Shown in pieces: positions 26,244 through 34,601 of a stretch of DNA of 53,147 bases; position 1 is the stretch's first letter, and each line of letters begins with the position of its first letter. The notes beneath the pieces are model-generated. The model saw only the letters and a list, made by a program, of their open reading frames with translations. It did not search any database and had not been told where the DNA came from. The position numbers and the translations under genes were made by a program. This stretch comes from a bacterium (GTDB lineage Bacteria > CG2-30-53-67 > CG2-30-70-394): positions 1-53,147 of the forward strand of contig JAJRSX010000079.1 in the NCBI GenBank assembly GCA_024278555.1. Reading direction: 5' to 3'.

Positions 26244-27281
26244 ATGAAGCTACATCCCCACACCCGCCGGGCGATCTACACCTGGTTCATTGCCCTCGCG
26301 CTCCTGGCCACGCCCTCCATGGCGATGGCCGCAAAGAAGGCGGGGATCTTCCAGAAGGTCCTCGAGACCCCGCGGAGCTTCGCCGAGACCACCGCCGCTT
26401 TGGAGCAGGCGATCGCGTCCTCCAACCTGGAGCTCATCGGCAAGAGCGACGTGCCGGTACCCAAAAACGCCCAGAAGGCGCGGGTCTACGTGCTCACCTC
26501 TCCCGCCTTCACCCGTGTCGCCCTGGCGATCATGGCGCCGGACGAGGTCTCCGCCCTGATCCAGCGGATCGGGGTCTACGAGGCGTACGGCAAGGTCAAC
26601 ATCAACATCGCCAACCCCGAGGCGATCGCGAACGTCTACTTCGCCGACGAGAAGCAGCGCGACACCCTGATCGCCGCGGCGCTGGCGGCGAAGACCGAGC
26701 TGATCAAGGTAATCCGCTCGGTCCCGGGGATCCCGAAAGATGAGCAGCAGGCGCCGGTGCGTAAGTTGAAAAAGTACCGCGGCTACAACGGCGACGGCCC
26801 GGCCAAGATGATGGCGAAGTTCCGGGACTTCCGGGAGAGCCTCCTGACCGTCAAAGAGGTGGACGGCAACACCCCGGTGGAGCGTCTCATCGACGAGATC
26901 AAGGCGAACGCGGCGCGCTCCCTGGCCGCGAACGCGGAGAAGGGGTGGCACGTGGTGGCGGAGAAGCGCTTTTCCAACGACCTCGCGTGGCTCGGGATCA
27001 TGAACCAATACACCGGAATCAAGTGCATCAACATCAACTCGGACTTCCGCTTCGGAGACAAGAAGGACAACACGCGGTACCCGGGGGTGGACCACACCCC
27101 GGCGATGCCCATGGAGCTGATCCTTTACAAGAAGGACGGCAAGTGGCAGATCGCCCAGTACGGAGAGATGTGGCGGATGCAGCTCTACTTCTGGGACTCG
27201 GGCTACACCGCCTTCGCCAAGAACACCCTCATCCCGTCGATCATCTTCGGGAACATCGAGGATCTGGTGGAGGGGAAGTAA
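26244..27281 (+). CDS. Exported protein with DUF302-like N-terminal region and uncharacterised C-terminal domain
   Basis: Signal peptide; FAETTAALEQAIASSNLELIGKSDVP; RBS ggaggag. Confidence 0.6.
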   Translation: MKLHPHTRRAIYTWFIALALLATPSMAMAAKKAGIFQKVLETPRSFAETTAALEQAIASSNLELIGKSDVPVPKNAQKARVYVLTSPAFTRVALAIMAPDEVSALIQRIGVYEAYGKVNINIANPEAIANVYFADEKQRDTLIAAALAAKTELIKVIRSVPGIPKDEQQAPVRKLKKYRGYNGDGPAKMMAKFRDFRESLLTVKEVDGNTPVERLIDEIKANAARSLAANAEKGWHVVAEKRFSNDLAWLGIMNQYTGIKCININSDFRFGDKKDNTRYPGVDHTPAMPMELILYKKDGKWQIAQYGEMWRMQLYFWDSGYTAFAKNTLIPSIIFGNIEDLVEGK

Positions 27282-27525
27282 CCCCGTCGTTGACAGCCCC
27301 CCCTGCCGGCAGGTTGGGGGGGCTGTCCGACCTGGACGATCGCGGCCCGGGGAGGCGGCCAGAACCACCGGCACCCGCGATCGAGCTGATTCCCACTGCC
27401 GCTGAGTGCGGCACGGAGTGCTCGTGTGAAGAGGGTGCAAAACCGCGGCCATCGTAAGCGCCACGCCGTCCGAGGCGCTGACCCTCTCATCGCCCGCGGC
27501 ACCGGCGGGCTCGCGCTCACCTTCC

Positions 27526-27855
27526 CTACCGGCCGTCTCCCGAGGCGGTTGCCTCCTCCCGCTTCTGGAGCCAACGCCCCAGCTCCTCCAGGATCGCCAG
27601 CAGCCCCGGGTCGGGGAGACAGTAGTAGATAAAGGGGCCGCGCCGCTCTGGGCGCACCAGCCCCGCCTCGCGCAAGAGGCGGAGGTGGAAGGAGCAGTTG
27701 GTCTGGGAGAGGCCGGTAGCGGCGAGGATGGCGGAGACCGGCCGGCACTCCAGCCCGAGGCTGCACAGGATCCGCAGGCGGTTCGGCTCCCCCAGGAGCT
27801 TGAAGACACGACTCAGGGGTTCGACGTTGATGGCGGGTGTTGTGTTATCGCTCAT
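27526..27855 (-). CDS. ArsR-family repressor
   Basis: LGEPNRLRILCSLGLECRPVSAILAATGLSQTNCSFHLRLLREAGLVRPERRGPFIYY. Confidence 0.9.
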   Translation of the reverse strand: MSDNTTPAINVEPLSRVFKLLGEPNRLRILCSLGLECRPVSAILAATGLSQTNCSFHLRLLREAGLVRPERRGPFIYYCLPDPGLLAILEELGRWLQKREEATASGDGR

Positions 27856-27962
27856 ATGAGTCTTTACTAAAGTATGGGGTGATCGTCCCCAGCCGACCGC
27901 CCGGTGTCAACCTTGTCCGATGGAGCAGGGGGCGGTGTCAACTGGATCAGTGGAGCGCCTGT

Positions 27963-28712
27963 ATGGCAACCGAGCATGACGTCGAGGGTATCCAGCAGGG
28001 GATCCGGCAGAAGTACGCCGCGGTCGCCGCCAGCGCCACGGGCAAGTTCGCCTACCCCACGGGGCGCGAGGGGGCGGTGACCTTGGCTTATGACCCGGTC
28101 CACCTGGCAGCGGCGCACGAGGGGCTTTTTGCCGCCTACTGCGGCGTAGGCAATCCGTTCTCCCTGGGGGAGATCCGGGAGGGGGAGGCGCCCCTCGACG
28201 TGGGGTGCGGCGGCGGCCTCGACCTCTTCGTGGCGAGCCGCCTGGTGGGCCCGACCGGGCGGGCGTGTGGGATCGACCTGACGCCGGAGATGGCGTCCCG
28301 CGCCCGCGCCAACCTGACCTCCGCAGGCGTCGCCCACGCGGATGTCAAGGTGGCAACGGCCGAGGCGATCCCCTACCCGGACGCCACCTTCGACGTGGTC
28401 ACCTCCAATGGCGTCCTCAACCTCGCCCCGCGCAAGAGGCAAAGCTTCCGGGATATCTTCCGGGTGCTGCGCCCTGGCGGCCGGCTGCACCTCGTCGACA
28501 TCGTTCTGGCGGACGGGGTGCCGCAGCCTTCGACCTGCTCCATCGACGCCTGGTCCCGGTGAATCGGCGGTGCGATCCCGGTCGGGGATCTCGTTGCCCT
28601 CCTGCGGGAGGTGGGGTTTATCGAGGTGGAGCATGCAGGTGCCACCCCCATGGCCACCTCCAGACAGACGGCTGGGGCCTGCTTCCGGGCTCGCAGACCA
28701 CCCACCGACTGA
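27963..28712 (+). CDS. ArsM-like SAM-dependent methyltransferase, candidate selenoprotein (UGA at 28560-28562 read as Sec, residue 200)
   Basis: VGNPFSLGEIREGEAPLDVGCGGGLDLFVASRLVGPTGRACGIDLTPEM...VVTSNGVLNLAPRKRQSFRDIFRVLRPGGRLHLVDIVL...DAWSR-U-IGGAIPVGDLVALLREVGFIEVE...TAGACFRARRPPTD; bSECIS-like stem follows. Confidence 0.75.
28560..28598 (+). promoter_or_regulatory. Candidate bacterial SECIS element
   Basis: UGA AUC then GGCGGUGCGAUCCC-GGUCG-GGGAUCUCGUUGCC: 14-position stem with one C.U mismatch, apical loop GGUCG, 17 nt from UGA to the loop GG. Confidence 0.7.
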
Positions 28713-28779
28713 TCACGCCATCGAAATTATTATTGTTCACCTCCCGCGCCGTACCGGCGCCCAACCCGAGGAGCCCCCC

Positions 28780-29139
28780 ATGGCCGACCGCTACCTGCTG
28801 ATCATCACCCACGCCAAGGACGACGAGGACCGGGCGAATGCCGCCATTGCCTTTGCCACCTCCCTGGTGAGCGACGGCCACGAGGTGGCCCTCTTCTTCC
28901 TCTTCGAGGGGGCCAACCTGGCGCGGCGCGGGGTGGCGGAGACCATCGCCGGGCGCAACTACGCGCCGGTGCGCGACCTGTTGCCGATCCTCCGGGAGGC
29001 GCCGGTGGAGCTCATGGTGTGCGGCGCCTGCGCCAAGACCTACAACATCGCGGAGGGCGACCTGATCGACGGCTGCCGGATCGTCCAGATCCCCACGGTG
29101 ACCGCCCTGATGGGGGGCCGCCAGACCCTCACCTTCTGA
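28780..29139 (+). CDS. DsrE/DsrF-like sulfur-relay family protein
   Basis: YLLIITHAKDDEDRANAAIAFATSLVSDGHEVALFFLFEGANLA...ELMVCGACAKTYNI. Confidence 0.85.
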   Translation: MADRYLLIITHAKDDEDRANAAIAFATSLVSDGHEVALFFLFEGANLARRGVAETIAGRNYAPVRDLLPILREAPVELMVCGACAKTYNIAEGDLIDGCRIVQIPTVTALMGGRQTLTF

Positions 29140-29233
29140 GGGCTCGTGCAACAACACCAAGCTATTTTTTCGCGAGCCCTAACCGGGCAAGCCCCGGCCC
29201 GCCCGACCGAGGAGTTGTCATGGCCGTAGCACG

Positions 29234-29560
29234 GTGGCGCCGGATCGCCGCCGTTACACCCTCACCCTGACCAACACCGGCGCCGCCCACTACCTCCCCA
29301 CCGGCGCCCCCGACCGCCACCTCACCGTGACCTTCCGCCTCCTCGACACCGCCGGCCACACCCTCCGGGAGGAGCGCCACCGCCTGCGCCGCGCCATCCT
29401 CTGGCGCCCCTTTATCGTCGACCTGTGGGACACCCGGTTGGTGCGCCACACCCCCCGCACCTACACCTTCGACTTCGCCACGGTCGGCCGCGCCGCCTCC
29501 GCCACCCTGGAGGTGGCGGTCCGCTACCACCTCCTGGACGAGAAACGGCGGGCTCGCTCT
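29234..29560 (+). pseudogene. C-terminal domain fragment of a multiheme cytochrome-type protein
   Basis: YTLTLTNTGAAHYLPTGAPDRHLTVTFRLLDTAGHTLREERHRLRRAILWRPFIVDLWDTRLVRHTPRTYTFDF...VRYHLLDEKRRAR; no heme motifs or N-terminus. Confidence 0.55.
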
Positions 29561-29632
29561 CTGCGCGCAGGAGATCGAAGAGGGCGGGCATGGCGTCACG
29601 TACAGCCTCGGGGCCGGGCGGCACGTGCATCG
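29550..29632 (-). pseudogene. Fic-family protein remnant
   Basis: MHVPPGPEAVRDAMPALFDLLRAESEPAV resembles the region before the Fic HPFxDGNGR motif, which is absent. Confidence 0.4.
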
Positions 29633-29760
29633 GTGGGATTCTGCCGGAAGCAGGCGGGGGAGCAGGCGATGAGGGTGGCCGGCAGCGAGAAGAGGCGCGG
29701 GCCGTCCACCTCCTCGACGTCGCTTTCCGGCGGCATCGGCCTTGAAGGCGGGGTTTTAGC

Positions 29761-29878
29761 GCAGAGATGGGATGAGGAGGCCGCTCTCCTCGCGAGCTCA
29801 GGTTCTAACCTGGCTCAATCTAACCACGGGCTCGGAGCCCCCAAACAGAGGAGAGCGGCCTCCTCATCCCATCTCTGC
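29761..29878. repeat. 31-bp perfect inverted repeat around a 56-bp palindrome-rich loop
   Basis: GCAGAGATGGGATGAGGAGGCCGCTCTCCTC 29761-29791 / GAGGAGAGCGGCCTCCTCATCCCATCTCTGC 29848-29878. Confidence 0.93.
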
Positions 29879-29888
29879 GGTGCGCAAA

Positions 29889-30707
29889 TCAGTCGAGGAA
29901 GAGGTCCGGCAGGAGCGGCGCGCCGGGTTGCACTGCGTAGCGGTCAAAATCGGTGACCCCCTGGCCGCGGAGGAGCTCTTCGTCGATGAAGAAGCGGCCG
30001 GTGGCCTCGCGACTCGGACGGCAGAGGAGGCAGTGTGCGGCGTCGGCGACGATCTCGGCCTTGCGGCAGTTCTCCGCGCGCACCTGCGGGATCATCGCCA
30101 GGGCGGCGGTGGCGATCACCGTGCGCGGCCAGAGGCCGTTCACCGCCACCCCGGCCCCGGCCAGCTCCGCGGCCAGGCCGATCACCGCCAGGCTCATGGC
30201 GTACTTCGCCATGGTGTAGCCGGTGTGGTCCCGGAACCACTTGGGATCCAGATTCGGGGGCGGGGCGAGGGTGAGGATGTGGGGGTTGTCCGCCTCCAGG
30301 AGGTGCGGCAGACACGCCTGGCTGACGCACAGGGTGCCGCGACCGTTCACCGCCATCATCAGGTCGAACCGCTTCAGGGGCAGGGTGGCGGTGGAGGCGA
30401 GGAAGATGGCGGAGGCGTTGTTCACCACGATGTCGATGCCGCCAAACCGTTCCGCGGTTGTTGCCACCGCCGCGGCCACCGCCCCCTCGTCGCGGATATC
30501 CACGGCCAGGGGCAGGGCCTCCCCGCCCGCCTCCTCCACCTGCTCGGCCGCGGTGTAGATGGTCCCCGGCAGGCGCGGGTGGGGCTTGGCGCTCTTCGCC
30601 ACGATCGCCACCTTGGCGCCGTCGCGCGCCGCGCGCTCCGCGATCGCCAGGCCGATGCCGCGGCTGGCGCCGGTGATGAAGAGCCGCTTGTCGCGCAGGT
30701 CCGCCAC
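29889..30707 (-). CDS. SDR family oxidoreductase (HSDL2-like)
   Basis: RLFITGASRGIGLAIAERAARDGAKVAIVAKSAKPHPRLPGTIYTAAEQVEEAGG; GYTMAKYAMS; probable GTG start. Confidence 0.85.
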   Translation of the reverse strand: MADLRDKRLFITGASRGIGLAIAERAARDGAKVAIVAKSAKPHPRLPGTIYTAAEQVEEAGGEALPLAVDIRDEGAVAAAVATTAERFGGIDIVVNNASAIFLASTATLPLKRFDLMMAVNGRGTLCVSQACLPHLLEADNPHILTLAPPPNLDPKWFRDHTGYTMAKYAMSLAVIGLAAELAGAGVAVNGLWPRTVIATAALAMIPQVRAENCRKAEIVADAAHCLLCRPSREATGRFFIDEELLRGQGVTDFDRYAVQPGAPLLPDLFLD

Positions 30708-30712
30708 CGGGC

Positions 30713-31120
30713 TCACCGATCCGCGATGCAGGTGACGATTGCGGTGCGGCCGGTGCGCGGGCCGTCGAAATCGCAGAAGAAGAGGTTCTGCCAGCGCGAC
30801 AGGCCGAGGGTGCCGTCGATGATCGGGATCGTCTCCGACGGCCCGACGATCCCCGCCTTCAGATGGGCGTCGCCGTTGCCGTCCTGGCGGTCGTGGAGCC
30901 ACACCCCCTTCGGGATCAGCTTGCGCAGGCAGCTCACCACGTCGGTGGGGATGGAGGCGTCCCAGTTCTCCTGGACCATGATCGCCGAGGTCGCCCCCTG
31001 GGCGTAGACGCTACAGAGGCCATCACCCACGCCGCTTGCCGCCACCGCCGCGCGCACCTCCTCGGTGATGTCGATCAACTCCTCCCGCTGGCGGCTGGCC
31101 ACGACGATCTCGCTGCGCAT
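30713..31120 (-). CDS. YjbQ-family protein (UPF0047)
   Basis: ELIDITEEV, YAQGATSAIMVQENWD, GNGDAHLKAGIVGPSETIPI, LGRWQN-like LGLSRWQNLFFCDFDGPR. Confidence 0.9.
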   Translation of the reverse strand: MRSEIVVASRQREELIDITEEVRAAVAASGVGDGLCSVYAQGATSAIMVQENWDASIPTDVVSCLRKLIPKGVWLHDRQDGNGDAHLKAGIVGPSETIPIIDGTLGLSRWQNLFFCDFDGPRTGRTAIVTCIADR

Positions 31121-31277
31121 GGGCGGAGAGTAGCGCGGCAGGAGGCGGTGTCGCAGGGGGGGTGAGCGGAAACTGCGGCGGCCGTGGCTCCAACCCTCGA
31201 CAACCGCGATCACCATGGCCGTTGGTTGGCGCTTTGAGGTCGCGGGTGCCGGCAACGGTCCGCGAGGCCCATGGCGC

Positions 31278-33053
31278 TCACTGCGCGCGCAGGGAGATCT
31301 CTGGGGCGGCCGGGGCGGTGAATGCCTCGGGGAGGTGTTCTTGGCAGAACCGCTCCAGGCGGTCGCGGATGCGCGCGCTGTCGTCCATCCGCAGGAGGGC
31401 GGTGGCCAGCCGGCGGGCGTCGGCGGCGGGGACCGCGCGAATCACCTGTTTGACGTGCGGGATCTTCGGCAGGCTCATGGAGAGTACCCGCACCCCGAGG
31501 CCAATGAGCAGTGGTACGTAGAGGGGGTTGCCGCCCATCTCGCCGCACACCTCGACCTCGACCCCGTGGCGGTTGGCGCGCCGCACGACCTCGCGGATGA
31601 CCCGCAGGACCGCCGGCTGGAGGGGGTCGGTGAGGTAGGTGACGTGCTCGTTGGTGCGGTCCGCGGCCATCAGGTACTGGACGAGGTCGTTGGTGCCGAT
31701 GGAGAGAAAGTCGGATGCGCGGGCGATGTGGTCGCAGGTCAGGGCCGCCGACGGCACCTCGATCATCGCCCCTACCTCCACCTCCTCGGCGTGGGGGATG
31801 TTCTCCTCGCTGAGCTCGACGGCGATGGCGGCGATGAGCTTGCGTGTCTCAATGACCTCGCCCGCCGAGGTGACCATCGGCAGGAGGATGCGCAGGTGGC
31901 CGAGGACCGAGGCGCGCAGGAGCGCGCGGATCTGCGGTACGAAGAGCTCCCGGTGGGCGAGGCAGCAGCGGATCCCACGGAAGCCGAGGGCGGGGTTCTT
32001 CTCCAACTCGACGTCGAGGATGGGGGCGCTCTTGTCGGTGCCGAGGTCGACGGTGCGGATGGTGACCGGGTGGGGGGCACAGCCACGGAGGAGCTTTTCG
32101 TAGGCCCGGTAATGCTCCTCCTCCCCCGGCGGGGTGGTGTCGGTAAAGAGGTACTCGGTGCGGTAGAGCCCCACCTCTTTGACCCCGTAGCCGGCCATGC
32201 GCCGCACCTCGCGGGTGAGCTCGAGGTTGGCGAGCAGGCGGATCTCGACCCCGTCCGGGGTGGTGGCGGGGAGGTCGCGGAGGGTGGTAAGCGCCCGCTC
32301 TTCCGCCTGCTCGCGCCGCTGCTCGCGGCGGAAGTAGCGGAGGGTGGAGGGGTTGGGGGTGGCGATGGCGCTGCCGCGGCGGCCGTCGAGGATGACGATC
32401 TCGCCGGACTGGATGGTCTGGGTGGCGTTCTCCGTCCCGACCAGGGCGGGGATCTCCATGGAGCGCGCCATGATCGCCATGTGCGAGGTGGGGCCGCCGA
32501 GGTCGGTGATAATTCCCGCCACCTTGCGCGGCTGCATTCGGATGATCTCCGACGGCGCGAGGTCGTGGGCGACAAGGATGGCGCCGTCGGGGACCTGCGC
32601 GAGGTCGAAGCCGTGCTCGCCGCCGAGGTTGCGGAGGATGCGCCCCGCCACCTGCTCGATGTCGATGGTGCGTTGCTTCAGGTAGGGGTCGTCGCTCCCC
32701 TGCAGGCGGGAGATCAGCTCCAGGGTGGTCTGTCGGATCGCCATCTCCGCCGAGTACCCCTTGTCCGGGATGAGGGTGCGCGGCCGCTCCTCCCAGCGGC
32801 GGTCTCTGAGGAGGAGGACGTGGGTCTTGAGGATCTGGAGCTGCTCCTGCGGCGCGTGGCCGGCCACCTCCAGGAGGATGTGGTCGAGTTGGTCGCGGGA
32901 GCGCGCCACCGCCTCGTCGAGGCGGGTCAGCTCGCCCTCCGGGTCGGGGGTCATCACCGGGCAGTGGTCGCCGGCGGCGGTACGCACCGCGAGGAAGGCG
33001 GGTCCGATCGCCACCTGGCCGGTGGTGGCATAGCCGCGGGCGACGCGCATCAC
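31278..33053 (-). CDS. ptsI: Phosphoenolpyruvate-protein phosphotransferase (PTS enzyme I)
   Basis: GGPTSHMAIMARSMEIPALVG; LYRTEYLF; GTDKSAP; NDLVQYLMAADRTNE; CGEMGG. Confidence 0.95.
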   Translation of the reverse strand: MMRVARGYATTGQVAIGPAFLAVRTAAGDHCPVMTPDPEGELTRLDEAVARSRDQLDHILLEVAGHAPQEQLQILKTHVLLLRDRRWEERPRTLIPDKGYSAEMAIRQTTLELISRLQGSDDPYLKQRTIDIEQVAGRILRNLGGEHGFDLAQVPDGAILVAHDLAPSEIIRMQPRKVAGIITDLGGPTSHMAIMARSMEIPALVGTENATQTIQSGEIVILDGRRGSAIATPNPSTLRYFRREQRREQAEERALTTLRDLPATTPDGVEIRLLANLELTREVRRMAGYGVKEVGLYRTEYLFTDTTPPGEEEHYRAYEKLLRGCAPHPVTIRTVDLGTDKSAPILDVELEKNPALGFRGIRCCLAHRELFVPQIRALLRASVLGHLRILLPMVTSAGEVIETRKLIAAIAVELSEENIPHAEEVEVGAMIEVPSAALTCDHIARASDFLSIGTNDLVQYLMAADRTNEHVTYLTDPLQPAVLRVIREVVRRANRHGVEVEVCGEMGGNPLYVPLLIGLGVRVLSMSLPKIPHVKQVIRAVPAADARRLATALLRMDDSARIRDRLERFCQEHLPEAFTAPAAPEISLRAQ

Positions 33054-33331
33054 TGCTCCTCGTCGAAGCAGCGGTGGAAGAGGTCGCCGAGGGCGGCGAG
33101 GGCCTCTTCCGCCTGCGGGCCCGCGGCCCGTGCTTCGAGGGTGACCCCCTTGGGGGCGGCAAACATCATCAGACCGAGGATCGAGCGGGCGTTGACCTCC
33201 ACCCCGTCACGCGCCAGGTAGATCTCCGTGGCGGGGTCGAACTGGTTGGTGAGGTTGACGATCTTCGCCGAGGCGCGGGCATGGAGGCCGAGCTCGTTTT
33301 CGACCGTGAGGGTGCAGGAGTGCTCGTTCAC
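33050..33331 (-). CDS. ptsH: HPr family phosphocarrier protein
   Basis: LTVENELGLHARASAKIVNL; SILGLMMFAAPKG; GTG start. Confidence 0.92.
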   Translation of the reverse strand: MNEHSCTLTVENELGLHARASAKIVNLTNQFDPATEIYLARDGVEVNARSILGLMMFAAPKGVTLEARAAGPQAEEALAALGDLFHRCFDEEQ

Positions 33332-33735
33332 TTTGGCGGCGTGGCATCGAGGACCGCACGGGTGACGAGGATCCCTCGTCGCCCCGCCTCCAGGGCCTGT
33401 TGGGCGAGGTCGGCGGGCGTTGCCCCCTCGCGCCGGGTGAGACACTTGATGAGCATCGGCAGGTTGACCCCGGCGACGATCTCCACCTGTTCCCGATCGA
33501 GAAAGGGGAGGGAGGTGTTGCTCGGGGTGCCGCCGTACATGTCGGTGAGGATGACCAGCCCATCTCTACAGCCGAGTGAGGCGATCACCGCCCGGATGTG
33601 CTGCTCGGTGAGCGGGAGCTGGTGGCTCTCGACGGTGATCGCCGCCAGACACTCCTGGCTGCCGAGGATGTATTCGGCGGCGGCGACCATGGCGGCGCCG
33701 ATCTCACCGTGGGTGACAAGGAGGATGCCGATCAT
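33328..33735 (-). CDS. PTS mannose-family EIIA component
   Basis: MIGILLVTHGEIGAAMVAAAEYILG; VILTDMYGGTPSNTSLPFL. Confidence 0.92.
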   Translation of the reverse strand: MIGILLVTHGEIGAAMVAAAEYILGSQECLAAITVESHQLPLTEQHIRAVIASLGCRDGLVILTDMYGGTPSNTSLPFLDREQVEIVAGVNLPMLIKCLTRREGATPADLAQQALEAGRRGILVTRAVLDATPPK

Positions 33736-34601
33736 CGTTCCAGATCCCGGTGGCGGGTGGTGAGGGGGATCCCCCGCCCCTGTAGATAGGAGGCGAGGGC
33801 CTCGACGATCGCCACCGATCGGTGGTGTCCGCCGGTACACCCCACTGCGAGGGTAAAGTATGCCTTGCCTTCGTGGTGGTAGCGAGGGATGAGGAAGTCG
33901 AGCATCCCCCTGAGGTGCGCCAGGAAGGTGGTGGTGTCGTCGCAATCGAGCACATACCGCGCCACCGCCTCCTCCAGGCCGGTGTGCGCCTTGAGTTCGG
34001 GGACGAAATAGGGGTTGGGGAGGAAGCGGGCATCGACCACCATGTCGGCCTCGTACGGCAGGCCGTGCTTGAAGCCGAAGCTCACCAGGCCGACGTGCAG
34101 GGGGTGGTGGCCGTCCAGGGGCAGGAGCTCGCCGATGCGGCGACGCAGGTCGTGGACGGTGAGTTCGGTGGTGTCGACCTCGTGGGTGGCGAAGGGGCGC
34201 AGGGAGTCGAGGAGGGTCCGTTCGGCGTCGATCGCCTCGTCGAGGACCGGATAGCGGTCGGCGAGGGGGTGGGTGGAGCGGGTCTCCTGGAAGCGGCGGG
34301 TGAGGGTGGCGGAGGTGGCGAAAAGGTAGACGAGCTCGAAGGCGAGATCGCCCTGGCGGAGCTCCTCGAAGAGGGTGGTGAGACCGTCGCGGTCCGCCTC
34401 CGAGCGCACCTCCAGGCAGAGGGCGACCCGCTCCAGGGGCGAGCCCGACTGGTTGGCCTGTTCGATGAGCTGGCCGATGAGCGCCGTCGGCAGGTTATCG
34501 ATGCAGAAGACGCCGCGATCCTTCAGCGCCTTGATGGCGGTGGTCTTGCCGGAGCCGGAGAGGCCGAGGATGACAATGAGCTGGAGCGACGACTTATCCA
34601 T
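33732..34601 (-). CDS. rapZ: RNase adapter protein RapZ
   Basis: VILGLSGSGKTTAIKALKDRGVFCIDNLP; VSFGFKHGLPYEADMVVDARFLPNPYFVPELK; AVGCTGGHHRSVAI. Confidence 0.95.
   Translation of the reverse strand: MDKSSLQLIVILGLSGSGKTTAIKALKDRGVFCIDNLPTALIGQLIEQANQSGSPLERVALCLEVRSEADRDGLTTLFEELRQGDLAFELVYLFATSATLTRRFQETRSTHPLADRYPVLDEAIDAERTLLDSLRPFATHEVDTTELTVHDLRRRIGELLPLDGHHPLHVGLVSFGFKHGLPYEADMVVDARFLPNPYFVPELKAHTGLEEAVARYVLDCDDTTTFLAHLRGMLDFLIPRYHHEGKAYFTLAVGCTGGHHRSVAIVEALASYLQGRGIPLTTRHRDLER

Noticed and set aside
28205-28801. Overlapping alternative-frame ORF that would read through the UGA region
   Set aside because: Arg/Gly-rich shadow frame; the methyltransferase frame carries the family similarity on both sides of UGA.
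29131-29180. Integron attC-like site (GGGCTCG...CGAGCCCTAACC)
   Set aside because: Stem present but no paired GTTRRRY/RYYYAAC core and no integrase; more likely a terminator.
31215-33221. 668-aa plus-strand ORF opposite ptsI
   Set aside because: Antisense shadow; ptsI motifs are unambiguous.
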